A stretch of 64,000 nt of DNA from JANXSD01 sp038206385 (GTDB lineage Bacteria; Bacteroidota; Bacteroidia; AKYH767-A; OLB10). Position 1 is the stretch's first letter; each line of letters opens with the position of its first letter. Below, piece after piece: positions 45,069-53,090 of this stretch. The notes beneath the pieces are model-generated. The model did no database searches, had not been told where the DNA came from, and worked only from the letters and a program-made list of their open reading frames with translations. The stretch is taken from positions 1 through 64,000 of the forward strand of contig JBBRAW010000002.1 in assembly GCA_038206385.1 (NCBI GenBank). The letters run 5' to 3'. Both the position numbers and the translations under genes were made by a program.

Positions 45069-45686
45069 TTAAATTGCTTTCACCTCCATCAACGGATGAA
45101 TAAAATATTTATGCTTCCCAGGAACTTCATAACAGGTAAAATTTTTTCGAAGTCGTTCTCCCTTCACAAAATGTTTACCATTCCGAATTGCAAATGTTGA
45201 GTTAAAAGGAATTTCTTCTAAGTGTGTCCAGCCATCTTCTTGCGGATCATATTTCTTTAACGCTTTCATCAAAGAAATATTGGTGCAACTAGAAGCAGAT
45301 GGATCTTGTAAGTAATGTGCAACAGCATTTGAAACATCATCAGGAAAAATTTTTTGATCAAGAAATGGTTTTAGTAAATACCTGAATTCACTTTTCCATT
45401 CATCACCATGTGGGTTCACACGATCGCGATGTTTTAAAAAACAAGTTAGATGTGCTACTTCATGTGTAAAGGTGATGAGAAATGCATATTGATTCAAATC
45501 ATGATTTATAGTGATGGTATGACTTCTTCCTTCTATCGGCGGACGATAATCACCATATTTTGAAAGACGACTTGGCTTAACACGAACGCTGATACGATAC
45601 GTACGAATCCAATCGTAGCAGGTGTCAACAGCTCCTTCTGGAATATATTTTAATAAAGCTGTACGAAGTTTTTCTCCCGTTACCAT
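45069..45686 (-). CDS. SprT-like zinc metalloprotease-fold protein
   Basis: 205 residues. The zinc-binding HEVAH motif is at H75-E76-x-x-H79 with a likely third ligand at H93 in NPHGDEW. This is the SprT-like arrangement related to eukaryotic Spartan. The C-terminal ~70 residues (AIRNGKHFVKGERLRKNFTCYEV and a following stretch) look like the zinc-ribbon-equivalent region but lack paired CxxC motifs. Function in bacteria is poorly defined. It has no signal peptide, so it is cytoplasmic. Confidence 0.85.
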   Translation of the reverse strand: MVTGEKLRTALLKYIPEGAVDTCYDWIRTYRISVRVKPSRLSKYGDYRPPIEGRSHTITINHDLNQYAFLITFTHEVAHLTCFLKHRDRVNPHGDEWKSEFRYLLKPFLDQKIFPDDVSNAVAHYLQDPSASSCTNISLMKALKKYDPQEDGWTHLEEIPFNSTFAIRNGKHFVKGERLRKNFTCYEVPGKHKYFIHPLMEVKAI

Positions 45687-45768
45687 GTTTTACACACTAC
45701 ATTTTTTATCAAACGAATTTATCGCTTGAATTTATATCTAAAAGAAAATAATTTATTTATTCTAAAAT

Positions 45769-47931
45769 TTATTTCAACAATTGAAAAGCTATCAAGCTAG
45801 AAACGTACGCCAATACAGCCATATAACTGAATTGGATTATTGGCCATTTCCATCCACCTGTTTCTCGTCGAACAACAGCCATCGTACTCATACATTGCAT
45901 CGCAAAAGCATAAAATAACATCAACGACCAACCAACCGCAGGTGTATATCTAGGACCACCAGTTTCTGGATTTATTTCTGCCTGCATCTTATCACGAATC
46001 GTCATACTTTCACCTTTCTGACCAACACTATAAATTGTACTCATCGTACCAACAAAAACTTCACGAGCAGCGAATGATGTTACAAGTGCAATTCCAATTT
46101 TCCAATCAAAGCCCAATGGTTTTATTACAGGCTCTAGCAGATGACCCATCTTACCTGCATACGACGATTCGAGTCGTTGGGCTTGTAAATGATAACTAAC
46201 ATCAGTAGCTAATGATCCTGCAACATCCATCGAGTCTATTTGCGCATTAAGCATATTGTATTTTTCACCTGGTCCACGTGATGATAAGAACCATAAAATA
46301 ATACTGATCGCGATAATTACTTTTCCTGCATCAAATAAAAATATACGAATCTTTTCTACGATTGCATAAACAATATTCGACCACCGTGGCATTCGATAAA
46401 CTGGAATCTCCATAATGAAATATGCTTTCTCTTTGGCTTTCACAAACCAATGCATAAATGCTGCTGATCCTATCGCTGCTAAGAAACCAATCAAGTACAA
46501 TGACATCATCACTAATCCTTGTAAATTAAAAATTCCAAACAACATTTTTTGTGGAATAATTAAAGCAATCAATAAAGTATAAACGGGTAATCGAGCCGAA
46601 CAACTCATCAATGGAGTTACCATAATGGTGATAATTCTTTCTTTCCAACTTCCAATTGTTCGCGTAGAAAGTATTGCAGGAACCGCACACGCAACACCAC
46701 TAATTAATGGAATAACTGATCGACCATTTAATCCAAATTTACGCATCAATTTATCCATTAAAAAACTTACTCGTGCCATGTAACCAGTATCTTCCAAGAT
46801 AGCAATGAACGTAAATAGTAATGCGATTTGTGGAATGAAAATAATGATTCCGCCAATACCAGCAAGTACACCATTAACAATTAAATCATTGAGCACTCCC
46901 TTGGGTAAAAGAGTATGTACTTGTCCACTAAAACCTGCAAAGGTTTGATCAATAAAGTTCATTGGAAAACTTGCCAAACTAAAGATAGCTTGAAACATCA
47001 AAAATAAAATTCCTAGAAAACAAACATAACCCCAGAAGCGGTGCATTAAAACACGATCGATACGTTTAGTGGAAGAAGGCTTTTGAATTTCTTGGCTCTG
47101 AACAGTGCAATCTTTAATAATTTCATGAATAACTTTATAGCGCTCTAATGTTTCAAAGGATTGAATTTTTATTCCTTCAAAGACATAAAGTTTTGTCAAG
47201 TCAAGTATTGATTCTTTTTGTTTTGTTGAAATATGAAAATCTTCAAGCGAATCAGCGTGGTGAGCAATTTGTAATGCTGCATAATCACTACGTAAATTCA
47301 GTTGTTCACGAATGCCTTTAAATACTTTTGGTGCTAAATCTTTTGTTTCAAAAATATCATGATCAGGAACAGTGAGATTTAACAATAATATTTGACGAAG
47401 TTCTTCTAACCCTTCTTCTTTACGTGCATTGATAGGAATTACACGAACACCTAATCGTAATTCGAGATCTTTAATATTGATATCAAGTCCTTGTTCTTTT
47501 ACAAGGTCCATCATGTTTAATGCAAGTACTGCAGGAATTTTTAAATCAATAACTTGAGATGCTAAAAATAAACTGCGTTTTAAATTTGTTCCATCAGCTA
47601 TTAAGATGACCATGTCTGGATGATTTTCATCACCCGGATCACATAACACATGAAATGGAATTCTTTCATCAGGTGATTTAGGATACAAACTATAAGTCCC
47701 TGGTAAATCAGTAATCTCAAAATTTGTTGGGTCGCCTGTCGCAGAATTATAAATTTTACAACGACCTGTTTTCTTCTCAACAGTTACTCCAGGAAAATTT
47801 GCAATCTTTTGGTTGAGACCAGTAAGAATATTGAATAACGTACTTTTTCCGCTGTTAGGATTTCCTACTAGAGAAATTTTTACTTGTTTTTTATTAACGG
47901 ACCTTGCCGGATTTTCAACTTCTTGTAACAA
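45769..47931 (-). CDS. feoB: Ferrous iron transporter FeoB
   Basis: 720 residues. The cytosolic G domain starts with the P-loop GNPNSGKST (G23-T31) and has DLPGTYSLYP (G3) and LNMMDL (G4, NxxD). A helical spacer is followed by the membrane part with two Gate domains (GVACAVPAILSTRT and TSFAAREVFVGTMSTIY). It imports Fe(II) at the inner membrane. FeoA is a separate gene 9 nt upstream and is not fused, unlike in many Bacteroidota. Confidence 0.96.
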   Translation of the reverse strand: MLQEVENPARSVNKKQVKISLVGNPNSGKSTLFNILTGLNQKIANFPGVTVEKKTGRCKIYNSATGDPTNFEITDLPGTYSLYPKSPDERIPFHVLCDPGDENHPDMVILIADGTNLKRSLFLASQVIDLKIPAVLALNMMDLVKEQGLDINIKDLELRLGVRVIPINARKEEGLEELRQILLLNLTVPDHDIFETKDLAPKVFKGIREQLNLRSDYAALQIAHHADSLEDFHISTKQKESILDLTKLYVFEGIKIQSFETLERYKVIHEIIKDCTVQSQEIQKPSSTKRIDRVLMHRFWGYVCFLGILFLMFQAIFSLASFPMNFIDQTFAGFSGQVHTLLPKGVLNDLIVNGVLAGIGGIIIFIPQIALLFTFIAILEDTGYMARVSFLMDKLMRKFGLNGRSVIPLISGVACAVPAILSTRTIGSWKERIITIMVTPLMSCSARLPVYTLLIALIIPQKMLFGIFNLQGLVMMSLYLIGFLAAIGSAAFMHWFVKAKEKAYFIMEIPVYRMPRWSNIVYAIVEKIRIFLFDAGKVIIAISIILWFLSSRGPGEKYNMLNAQIDSMDVAGSLATDVSYHLQAQRLESSYAGKMGHLLEPVIKPLGFDWKIGIALVTSFAAREVFVGTMSTIYSVGQKGESMTIRDKMQAEINPETGGPRYTPAVGWSLMLFYAFAMQCMSTMAVVRRETGGWKWPIIQFSYMAVLAYVSSLIAFQLLK

Positions 47932-47940
47932 AACGTCTAA

Positions 47941-48180
47941 TTAGCTAAGAATTCTAACAATTACAGTATCCGCTTCATCAGTTCGAATGCTAAGTACCGA
48001 ACCAGAAACACTTATCGCCATCGGGCAACCGAGGGGTGCAAAACGATCAACAGTGATCACTTCCCCTGGCAAACAACCCATTTCTAAAAGCTTTTGTTTC
48101 ATCTGCTCATCAGTAAACGACTCAATAACGCAACTATCCCCTTTGCGGAGATCTGAAAGTCGAATTATTTTGTTTTTCAT
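47941..48180 (-). CDS. feoA: FeoA, SH3-like partner of FeoB
   Basis: 79 residues, typical FeoA. IRLSDLRKGDSCVIE, LLEMGCLPGEVITVDRFAPLG and the C-terminal ISVSGSVLSIRTDEADTVIV form the SH3-like barrel. It is a small cytosolic protein that supports FeoB-mediated Fe(II) uptake. A perfect 17-nt palindrome ends 10 nt upstream of its ATG and is a likely iron-responsive operator. Confidence 0.93.
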   Translation of the reverse strand: MKNKIIRLSDLRKGDSCVIESFTDEQMKQKLLEMGCLPGEVITVDRFAPLGCPMAISVSGSVLSIRTDEADTVIVRILS

Positions 48181-48189
48181 GATGCCTTA

Positions 48190-48206
48190 TTTAGAATGAT
48201 TCTAAA
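48190..48206. promoter_or_regulatory. Palindromic operator candidate upstream of feoAB (Fur- or DtxR-like)
   Basis: TTTAGAATGATTCTAAA is a perfect 8-1-8 palindrome, in form like Fur-family 7-1-7 boxes. It lies 10-26 nt before the feoA start, where bound repressor would block transcription. A weak -7 element (TATCTTAG on the minus strand, 48214-48221) is just upstream. Repressor identity is inferred. Confidence 0.65.
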
Positions 48207-48329
48207 AGCGATGCTAAGATATGCAATAGCTTTTGCTACTTGGCACTAATAATTCGATTTTTCGAGATGTATCTAAACATCAATTACTTAATTGTAGATG
48301 ATATTTCTCAGTAATACAATGGATGCCTC

Positions 48330-48461
48330 TTAACGTCTTCCGTGTTTAACATTGGTGTGATTAAAATGTGGGCAATTGCATTTTTTCTTGAAAAGTCCGC
48401 AGCCCGAACTCAGCATAATTAGTATACCAAAAAGAGCAAGGATTTTTACCATTTTTAACAT
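48330..48461 (-). CDS. Tiny Cys-containing lipoprotein (43 residues)
   Basis: An ATG at 48461 opens a 43-codon frame. A hydrophobic leader (MLKMVKILALFGILIMLSS) ends in the lipobox SSGC. A short mature peptide GLFKKKCNCPHFNH then a basic tail follows, ending at TAA. Small lipoproteins with a K-K-C-x-C-P-x-F end are familiar in Bacteroidota, function unknown. It lies 43 bp upstream of adenine deaminase in coordinate order, on the same strand and between adeC and feoA. Confidence 0.7.
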   Translation of the reverse strand: MLKMVKILALFGILIMLSSGCGLFKKKCNCPHFNHTNVKHGRR

Positions 48462-48504
48462 GCTTCAAAGTTAAGGATAATGGTTGATGAGAAATGGGAT
48501 ATGT

Positions 48505-50151
48505 TTAATCAATCTTACTGGAAACAAACAATCCAGTAAACTTGAAAGTTTCACCATCAAATAATCCTTTATCACTTAGTTTTAATTGAGGAATCACCAA
48601 TAACGCCATAAACGATAATGTCATGTACGGAGCACGAAGTTTTGAACCCATCAACTTCGTTTGTTTGTCGATTTTTTCATAGGCATGTCCAATGGTTTCA
48701 CAATCTTGATCACTCATTAATCCAGCAATGGGTAATGCAATTGACATCTCCAAATCTGCATCTACTAAACTTAATCCTCCAGTATGTTTGATCAATAAAT
48801 TAACTGCTCGCATTATTGATTCATCATCTGCACCAACTGCAATTATGTTATGCGAATCATGTGCAACACTAGATGCAATAGCACCACGTTTTAATTCAAA
48901 ATTTTTAATGAATGCAAAGGAGGGCGCCGAATTATTATATCGATTTACAACAACCATCTTTAATAAATCTCTTTCAGCATCAGCAACAGCAAAGTCATTT
49001 TCTATTTTCACTTTTTCATGTAATTCACGAGTGATTAACTGTCCATCTAATGCTTCGATTACACGAATGTTTTCTCCATCAGCGCGAAGTTGAAACTCAT
49101 TAATTATTTTCGACGATGTTTTAAAATTATTTATGATCGCATGCTTTTTAGGCGCTAAAAAACATACACCGTTTTCTGCAACAACTTCACCGTTTATTAC
49201 AGTCATATTCACATGAAAATCTTTTAAATTATTCACAACGATAAAATCTGCTGGATCATTTGGTTGAAGCAATCCAACATTTAGTTTGTAATGTTTTACG
49301 GCATTTACACAAGCAACATTTAATACATCAAATAATTCGTAACCCAAATCAATTGCACGCTTCACATGCGCATTGATATGATTCAATAATAATTCATCTG
49401 GATGTTTGTCGTCGCAACAAAACATACACATCGAAGGATGACTTTTTAGTAAAGGATGCAAAGCTTCAAAGTTTCTTGCTGCAGAGCCTTCGCGAATTAA
49501 AATTTTCATTCCATGATTCACTTTTTCTAAAGCTTCTTCAAGCGTGAAACATTCATGATCGGTACTTATTCCTGCAGCAATATAATTCGCTGCATCATCT
49601 CCTCTTAAACCGGGAGCATGTCCATCAACAGGTTTTCCTAAACGATGTGCTATCGCAATTTTTTTCATCACTTCTGGATCCTTAAAAAGCACACCAGGAT
49701 AATTCATCATCTCACTCAAATAAACGATGTCATCGCGCATCAACAATTCTTCAACAGCTTTCGAATCTAAAATAGCTCCAGAAGTTTCGAAACTTGTTGC
49801 TGGTACACATGAAGGAGCTCCGAAATTAAATTTCAACTTCGCTTCTTTGGCATTTTCTAACATGTAATAAACTCCTTCCATTCCATTCACATTCGCAATT
49901 TCATGAGGATCACTTACTGTTGAAACGGTTCCATGTTTTAAAGCAACACGGGCAAACTCATACGGAGTAAGCATCGAACTCTCAATGTGAATATGTGCAT
50001 CCACAAATCCAGGCATGATAAAAATGTTTGATGGTGCTTCTCCCTCTTCAAAACGCAAAATCCTGCCATCTTTTATAAATAGTGTTCCGGACATAATTTT
50101 TCGGTTAAGTACATCTATCACCTGACCACTAATTTGCTGGATGTTGCGCAT
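48505..50151 (-). CDS. adeC: Adenine deaminase
   Basis: 548 residues, normal length. The metal-binding HxH is H53-H55 in FVDAHIHIESSM, followed by SDPHEIANVNG, the GHAPGLRGD segment and STDHECFTLEEA. The C-terminal domain has ASSVAHDSHNIIAVGADDE. It converts adenine to hypoxanthine and ammonia in purine salvage. A promoter with TACCTTTG lies 17 nt before the start. Confidence 0.96.
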   Translation of the reverse strand: MRNIQQISGQVIDVLNRKIMSGTLFIKDGRILRFEEGEAPSNIFIMPGFVDAHIHIESSMLTPYEFARVALKHGTVSTVSDPHEIANVNGMEGVYYMLENAKEAKLKFNFGAPSCVPATSFETSGAILDSKAVEELLMRDDIVYLSEMMNYPGVLFKDPEVMKKIAIAHRLGKPVDGHAPGLRGDDAANYIAAGISTDHECFTLEEALEKVNHGMKILIREGSAARNFEALHPLLKSHPSMCMFCCDDKHPDELLLNHINAHVKRAIDLGYELFDVLNVACVNAVKHYKLNVGLLQPNDPADFIVVNNLKDFHVNMTVINGEVVAENGVCFLAPKKHAIINNFKTSSKIINEFQLRADGENIRVIEALDGQLITRELHEKVKIENDFAVADAERDLLKMVVVNRYNNSAPSFAFIKNFELKRGAIASSVAHDSHNIIAVGADDESIMRAVNLLIKHTGGLSLVDADLEMSIALPIAGLMSDQDCETIGHAYEKIDKQTKLMGSKLRAPYMTLSFMALLVIPQLKLSDKGLFDGETFKFTGLFVSSKID

Positions 50152-50167
50152 ATTCTAAAATTTTATG

Positions 50168-50194
50168 CAAAGGTAAAAGGATCGAGGTGAACAA
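50168..50194 (-). promoter_or_regulatory. Promoter of adenine deaminase
   Basis: The minus strand reads TTG (50192-50194), a 16-nt spacer, then TACCTTTG (50168-50175). The ATG at 50151 leaves a leader of about 10 nt. Confidence 0.5.
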
Positions 50195-50262
50195 GAAGAA
50201 AAAATATAAATGGATTTGTAATCAATATTATTTTTTGCTTACATATATTCTTGAATAATCCT

Positions 50263-50270
50263 TAAATTTG
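50263..50270 (+). promoter_or_regulatory. -7 element of the cold-shock gene
   Basis: TAAATTTG is a full TAnnTTTG match 30 nt before the ATG at 50300. A TTG at 50235-50237 is 25 nt upstream, a little far. Confidence 0.45.
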
Positions 50271-50299
50271 GCTGATTCAATACAATTAATTCCAATTCA

Positions 50300-50494
50300 A
50301 TGAAAACAGGTAAAGTAAAATTCTTCAACGAGGCCAAGGGATATGGTTTTATTCTTGAAGACGAAACAAACAACGAAGTCTTTATTCACCACAGTGGACT
50401 AGTCGACAAAGTTCGTGAAAACGATCATGTAAGCTATGATGTTATTGAAGGTAGAAAAGGGATGAACGCTGTAAACGTAACGAAGATTCAATAG
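50300..50494 (+). CDS. csp: CspA-family cold-shock protein
   Basis: 64 residues, a single cold-shock domain. RNP1 is KGYGFI (13-18) and RNP2 is VFIHH. The N-terminal GKVKFFNEAKG is typical. It binds single-stranded RNA and DNA as a chaperone. It is monocistronic, bounded by its own promoter and a terminator at 50519-50550. Confidence 0.93.
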   Translation: MKTGKVKFFNEAKGYGFILEDETNNEVFIHHSGLVDKVRENDHVSYDVIEGRKGMNAVNVTKIQ

Positions 50495-50518
50495 TTAATT
50501 GCTTCTTCCTAAGGTACG

Positions 50519-50550
50519 AATCCCGCTTCACATTTTTGGAGCGGGATTTT
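50519..50550 (+). terminator. Rho-independent terminator after csp
   Basis: AATCCCGCT (50519-50527) pairs with AGCGGGATT (50540-50548), followed by a short T run. Confidence 0.8.
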
Positions 50551-50643
50551 CGCTTTTAAATGTTATGATTTAAACATCATCACTAATTTTCATAAGCAAC
50601 TATTTTTTCGGAAAATGCTATCTCTTTCCTTAATACTTTTGCA

Positions 50644-52758
50644 ATGCTAATGCGCTCACAAAATTTCTTCGAATCTTCTATCGAATACCTGAAAGGTGTT
50701 GGTCCGCAAAGGGCTGAGGTTTTGCGTTCCGAACTAGGAATTAAAACTTTTGGAGATCTCCTTCGCCATTATCCTTTTCGTTATGTCGATCGTTCAAAAT
50801 TTTATTCGATAAGCGATATCCGTGAGGATCTTCCCTTCATTCAAATTAAAGGGAAAATTATTCGTATTACTCCTCATGGTGATAAACGTACCACCCGACT
50901 TTCTGCCATCTTTACGGATGGAGTTGGGCAACTCGAACTCGTTTGGTTTCAAGGAGTGAAATGGATGAAAGAGAATCTAAAATTAGGCACTGAATATGTC
51001 GTTTTTGGAAAGCCTAATCTTTATAATGGTAAGTTTAATATTGTTCATCCGGAAGTAGAAGAAAGTGCGAAACTGGAAGGGCAAAATGGTCCATCATTAG
51101 CTGGCGTTTATGCAACTACTGAAAAATGTAAAGCTCGTGGTTTGGATAGTAAAGCAATTTTGAAATTGCAACGAACAATTCTTTCATCGATGCCGATTTC
51201 AATTCCTGAAACGCTTTCTTCAACTATTATTCAACAGAAAAAATTGTTGCCAATACGTGAAGCGTTAATCAATATTCATATTCCTTCTGATGACGTTTTA
51301 CTTTCAGCAGCGACTTATCGTTTGAAGTTTGAAGAATTATTTTATATCCAATTGCGATTGTTAAAAGCAAAAGCTATTCGAACAGATCAATACAAGGGAA
51401 TGTTGATTAATAAAATTGGTGAACGCTTTAATGAGTTCTATCATCAACATCTTCCATTCGAATTAACGAATGCACAGAAAAGAGTTTTGAAAGAAATTCG
51501 TGCGGATATGGGTACTGGCAAACAAATGAATCGTTTACTTCAAGGTGATGTTGGAAGTGGTAAAACGATGGTAGCATTGTTAAGTATGTTGATGGTACTT
51601 GATAATGGATACCAAGCATGTTTGATGGCTCCAACAGAAATTTTAGCGAGTCAACATTTTCAATCGATAGCAGAACAACTGCAAAATATGGATTTGAAAA
51701 TTGGATTGCTTACTGGCAGTACAAAAAAATCTCATCGTGATTTTTTATTGGAAGAATTAAAAAATGGAAATCTTCAAATTTTAATCGGTACACATGCTTT
51801 GATTGAAGATCGGGTGCAGTTTAAAAATTTAGGTTTAGTGGTGATAGATGAACAACATCGTTTTGGTGTTGAGCAACGCGCAAAGCTGTGGATGAAAGAT
51901 GCAGAGGTTCCGCACGTATTGGTAATGACTGCTACACCAATTCCACGAACATTAGCAATGACGTTGTATGGAGATTTGGATACATCAATTATTGATGAAT
52001 TACCTCCTGGAAGAAAACCAATAAAAACAATTCATCGCAACGAATCGAATCGTTTAGGTGTATTTGGTTTTATGAAAGAAGAGATTGCAAAAGGCCGACA
52101 GATTTATGTTGTGTACCCATTGATTGAAGAATCAGAAAAGTTGGATTATACAAATCTGATGTATGGATTTGAATCTATTTGCAGAGAGTTTCCGATGCCG
52201 CAGTATTATGTGAGTATCGTTCATGGTAGGATGAAACCTTCAGAGAAAAATGCAGAGATGAATCGATTCAAAGAACATCAAACACATATCATGGTTGCAA
52301 CAACAGTAATTGAAGTTGGTGTAAATATTCCGAATGCATCTGTGATGGTAATTGAAAGTGCTGAACGTTTTGGATTATCGCAATTGCATCAGCTTCGTGG
52401 TAGGGTAGGTCGTGGTGCTGAACAAAGTTTTTGTGTGTTGATGACCGGAAGTAAGTTAAGTAATGATGCTCGCTTACGAATGAAAACAATGTGTGATACC
52501 AATGATGGTTTTGTGATTGCGGAAACGGATTTAAAACTCAGAGGACCTGGCGACATTGCAGGAACACAACAATCAGGAGTAGTGAATTTACATATCGCTG
52601 ATCTTGTAAAAGATGTAGCAATCATGGAAGAGGTAAGAATCATCGCCTCAGAAATTCTTCAAAAAGATCATCAACTTATTTTACCAGAACATCAAGTTTT
52701 CAATGAACAACTTTCGATTTTACAGAATGATAAAAGTTATTATAGTAGAGTGAGCTGA
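50644..52758 (+). CDS. recG: ATP-dependent DNA helicase RecG
   Basis: 704 residues. The N-terminal wedge/OB domain has IEYLKGVGPQRAEVL. Helicase motif I is GDVGSGKT (K307), motif II DEQH, motif III TATPIPRTLAMT, and the C-terminal half has IEVGVNIPNA and QLRGRVGRG. It remodels stalled forks and Holliday junctions. An in-frame ATG two codons later (50650) is an equally plausible start. Confidence 0.96.
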   Translation: MLMRSQNFFESSIEYLKGVGPQRAEVLRSELGIKTFGDLLRHYPFRYVDRSKFYSISDIREDLPFIQIKGKIIRITPHGDKRTTRLSAIFTDGVGQLELVWFQGVKWMKENLKLGTEYVVFGKPNLYNGKFNIVHPEVEESAKLEGQNGPSLAGVYATTEKCKARGLDSKAILKLQRTILSSMPISIPETLSSTIIQQKKLLPIREALINIHIPSDDVLLSAATYRLKFEELFYIQLRLLKAKAIRTDQYKGMLINKIGERFNEFYHQHLPFELTNAQKRVLKEIRADMGTGKQMNRLLQGDVGSGKTMVALLSMLMVLDNGYQACLMAPTEILASQHFQSIAEQLQNMDLKIGLLTGSTKKSHRDFLLEELKNGNLQILIGTHALIEDRVQFKNLGLVVIDEQHRFGVEQRAKLWMKDAEVPHVLVMTATPIPRTLAMTLYGDLDTSIIDELPPGRKPIKTIHRNESNRLGVFGFMKEEIAKGRQIYVVYPLIEESEKLDYTNLMYGFESICREFPMPQYYVSIVHGRMKPSEKNAEMNRFKEHQTHIMVATTVIEVGVNIPNASVMVIESAERFGLSQLHQLRGRVGRGAEQSFCVLMTGSKLSNDARLRMKTMCDTNDGFVIAETDLKLRGPGDIAGTQQSGVVNLHIADLVKDVAIMEEVRIIASEILQKDHQLILPEHQVFNEQLSILQNDKSYYSRVS

Positions 52759-52839
52759 AAAATAATTCTGAATTCAGATCCGAAGAGATTAAATAAATCA
52801 AAAATTAATGAAAAGCTCGAATTACTAAGAAATGGAAAA

Positions 52840-52953
52840 GTGAATAATATTAAATGGCTCAAAATGAAATCTATTTTTTATATAATATTTTCGATTTTAT
52901 CATTCGTTATTTTGCTATTTCTGGTAAAGTTTTTAATTCGCAATACACATTAA
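52840..52953 (+). CDS. Possible one-helix membrane micropeptide
   Basis: A GTG at 52840 (or ATG at 52864) opens a 37- (or 29-) codon frame, with a hydrophobic helix (SIFYIIFSILSFVILLFLV) flanked by basic residues. It lies in the 320-bp gap between convergent recG and purL. No homologue is recognised. In AT-rich DNA such frames arise by chance, so this is weak. Confidence 0.25.
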   Translation: MNNIKWLKMKSIFYIIFSILSFVILLFLVKFLIRNTH

Positions 52954-52969
52954 GTGCTAGTCTATTTTA

Positions 52970-53015
52970 TTCCTTTTCATTGCCCATGGTTTAAACCATG
53001 GGCGATAAAAAGGAA
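52970..53015. terminator. 46-nt imperfect palindrome between recG and purL, probable bidirectional terminator
   Basis: Arms 52970-52992 and 52993-53015 match at 21 of 23 positions, with a perfect inner 22 nt (half-site GCCCATGGTTT). It sits between two convergent genes, where a two-way terminator is expected. It lacks a long T run, so a cruciform or recognition site is also possible. Confidence 0.6.
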
Positions 53016-53066
53016 TTATTATATTCACTCAAACCATCAATGCGAAAGATTATTTTTTAACAAGCT

Positions 53067-53090
53067 CGTAATTCGTAATTTTTAATTCAT
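53067..53090. repeat. 24-nt dispersed repeat, copy 2
   Basis: Identical to 118-141. It overlaps the last two sense codons and the stop of purL (stop at 53082-53084), so it contributes the final Met-Asn and TAA of that gene. Confidence 0.75.
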
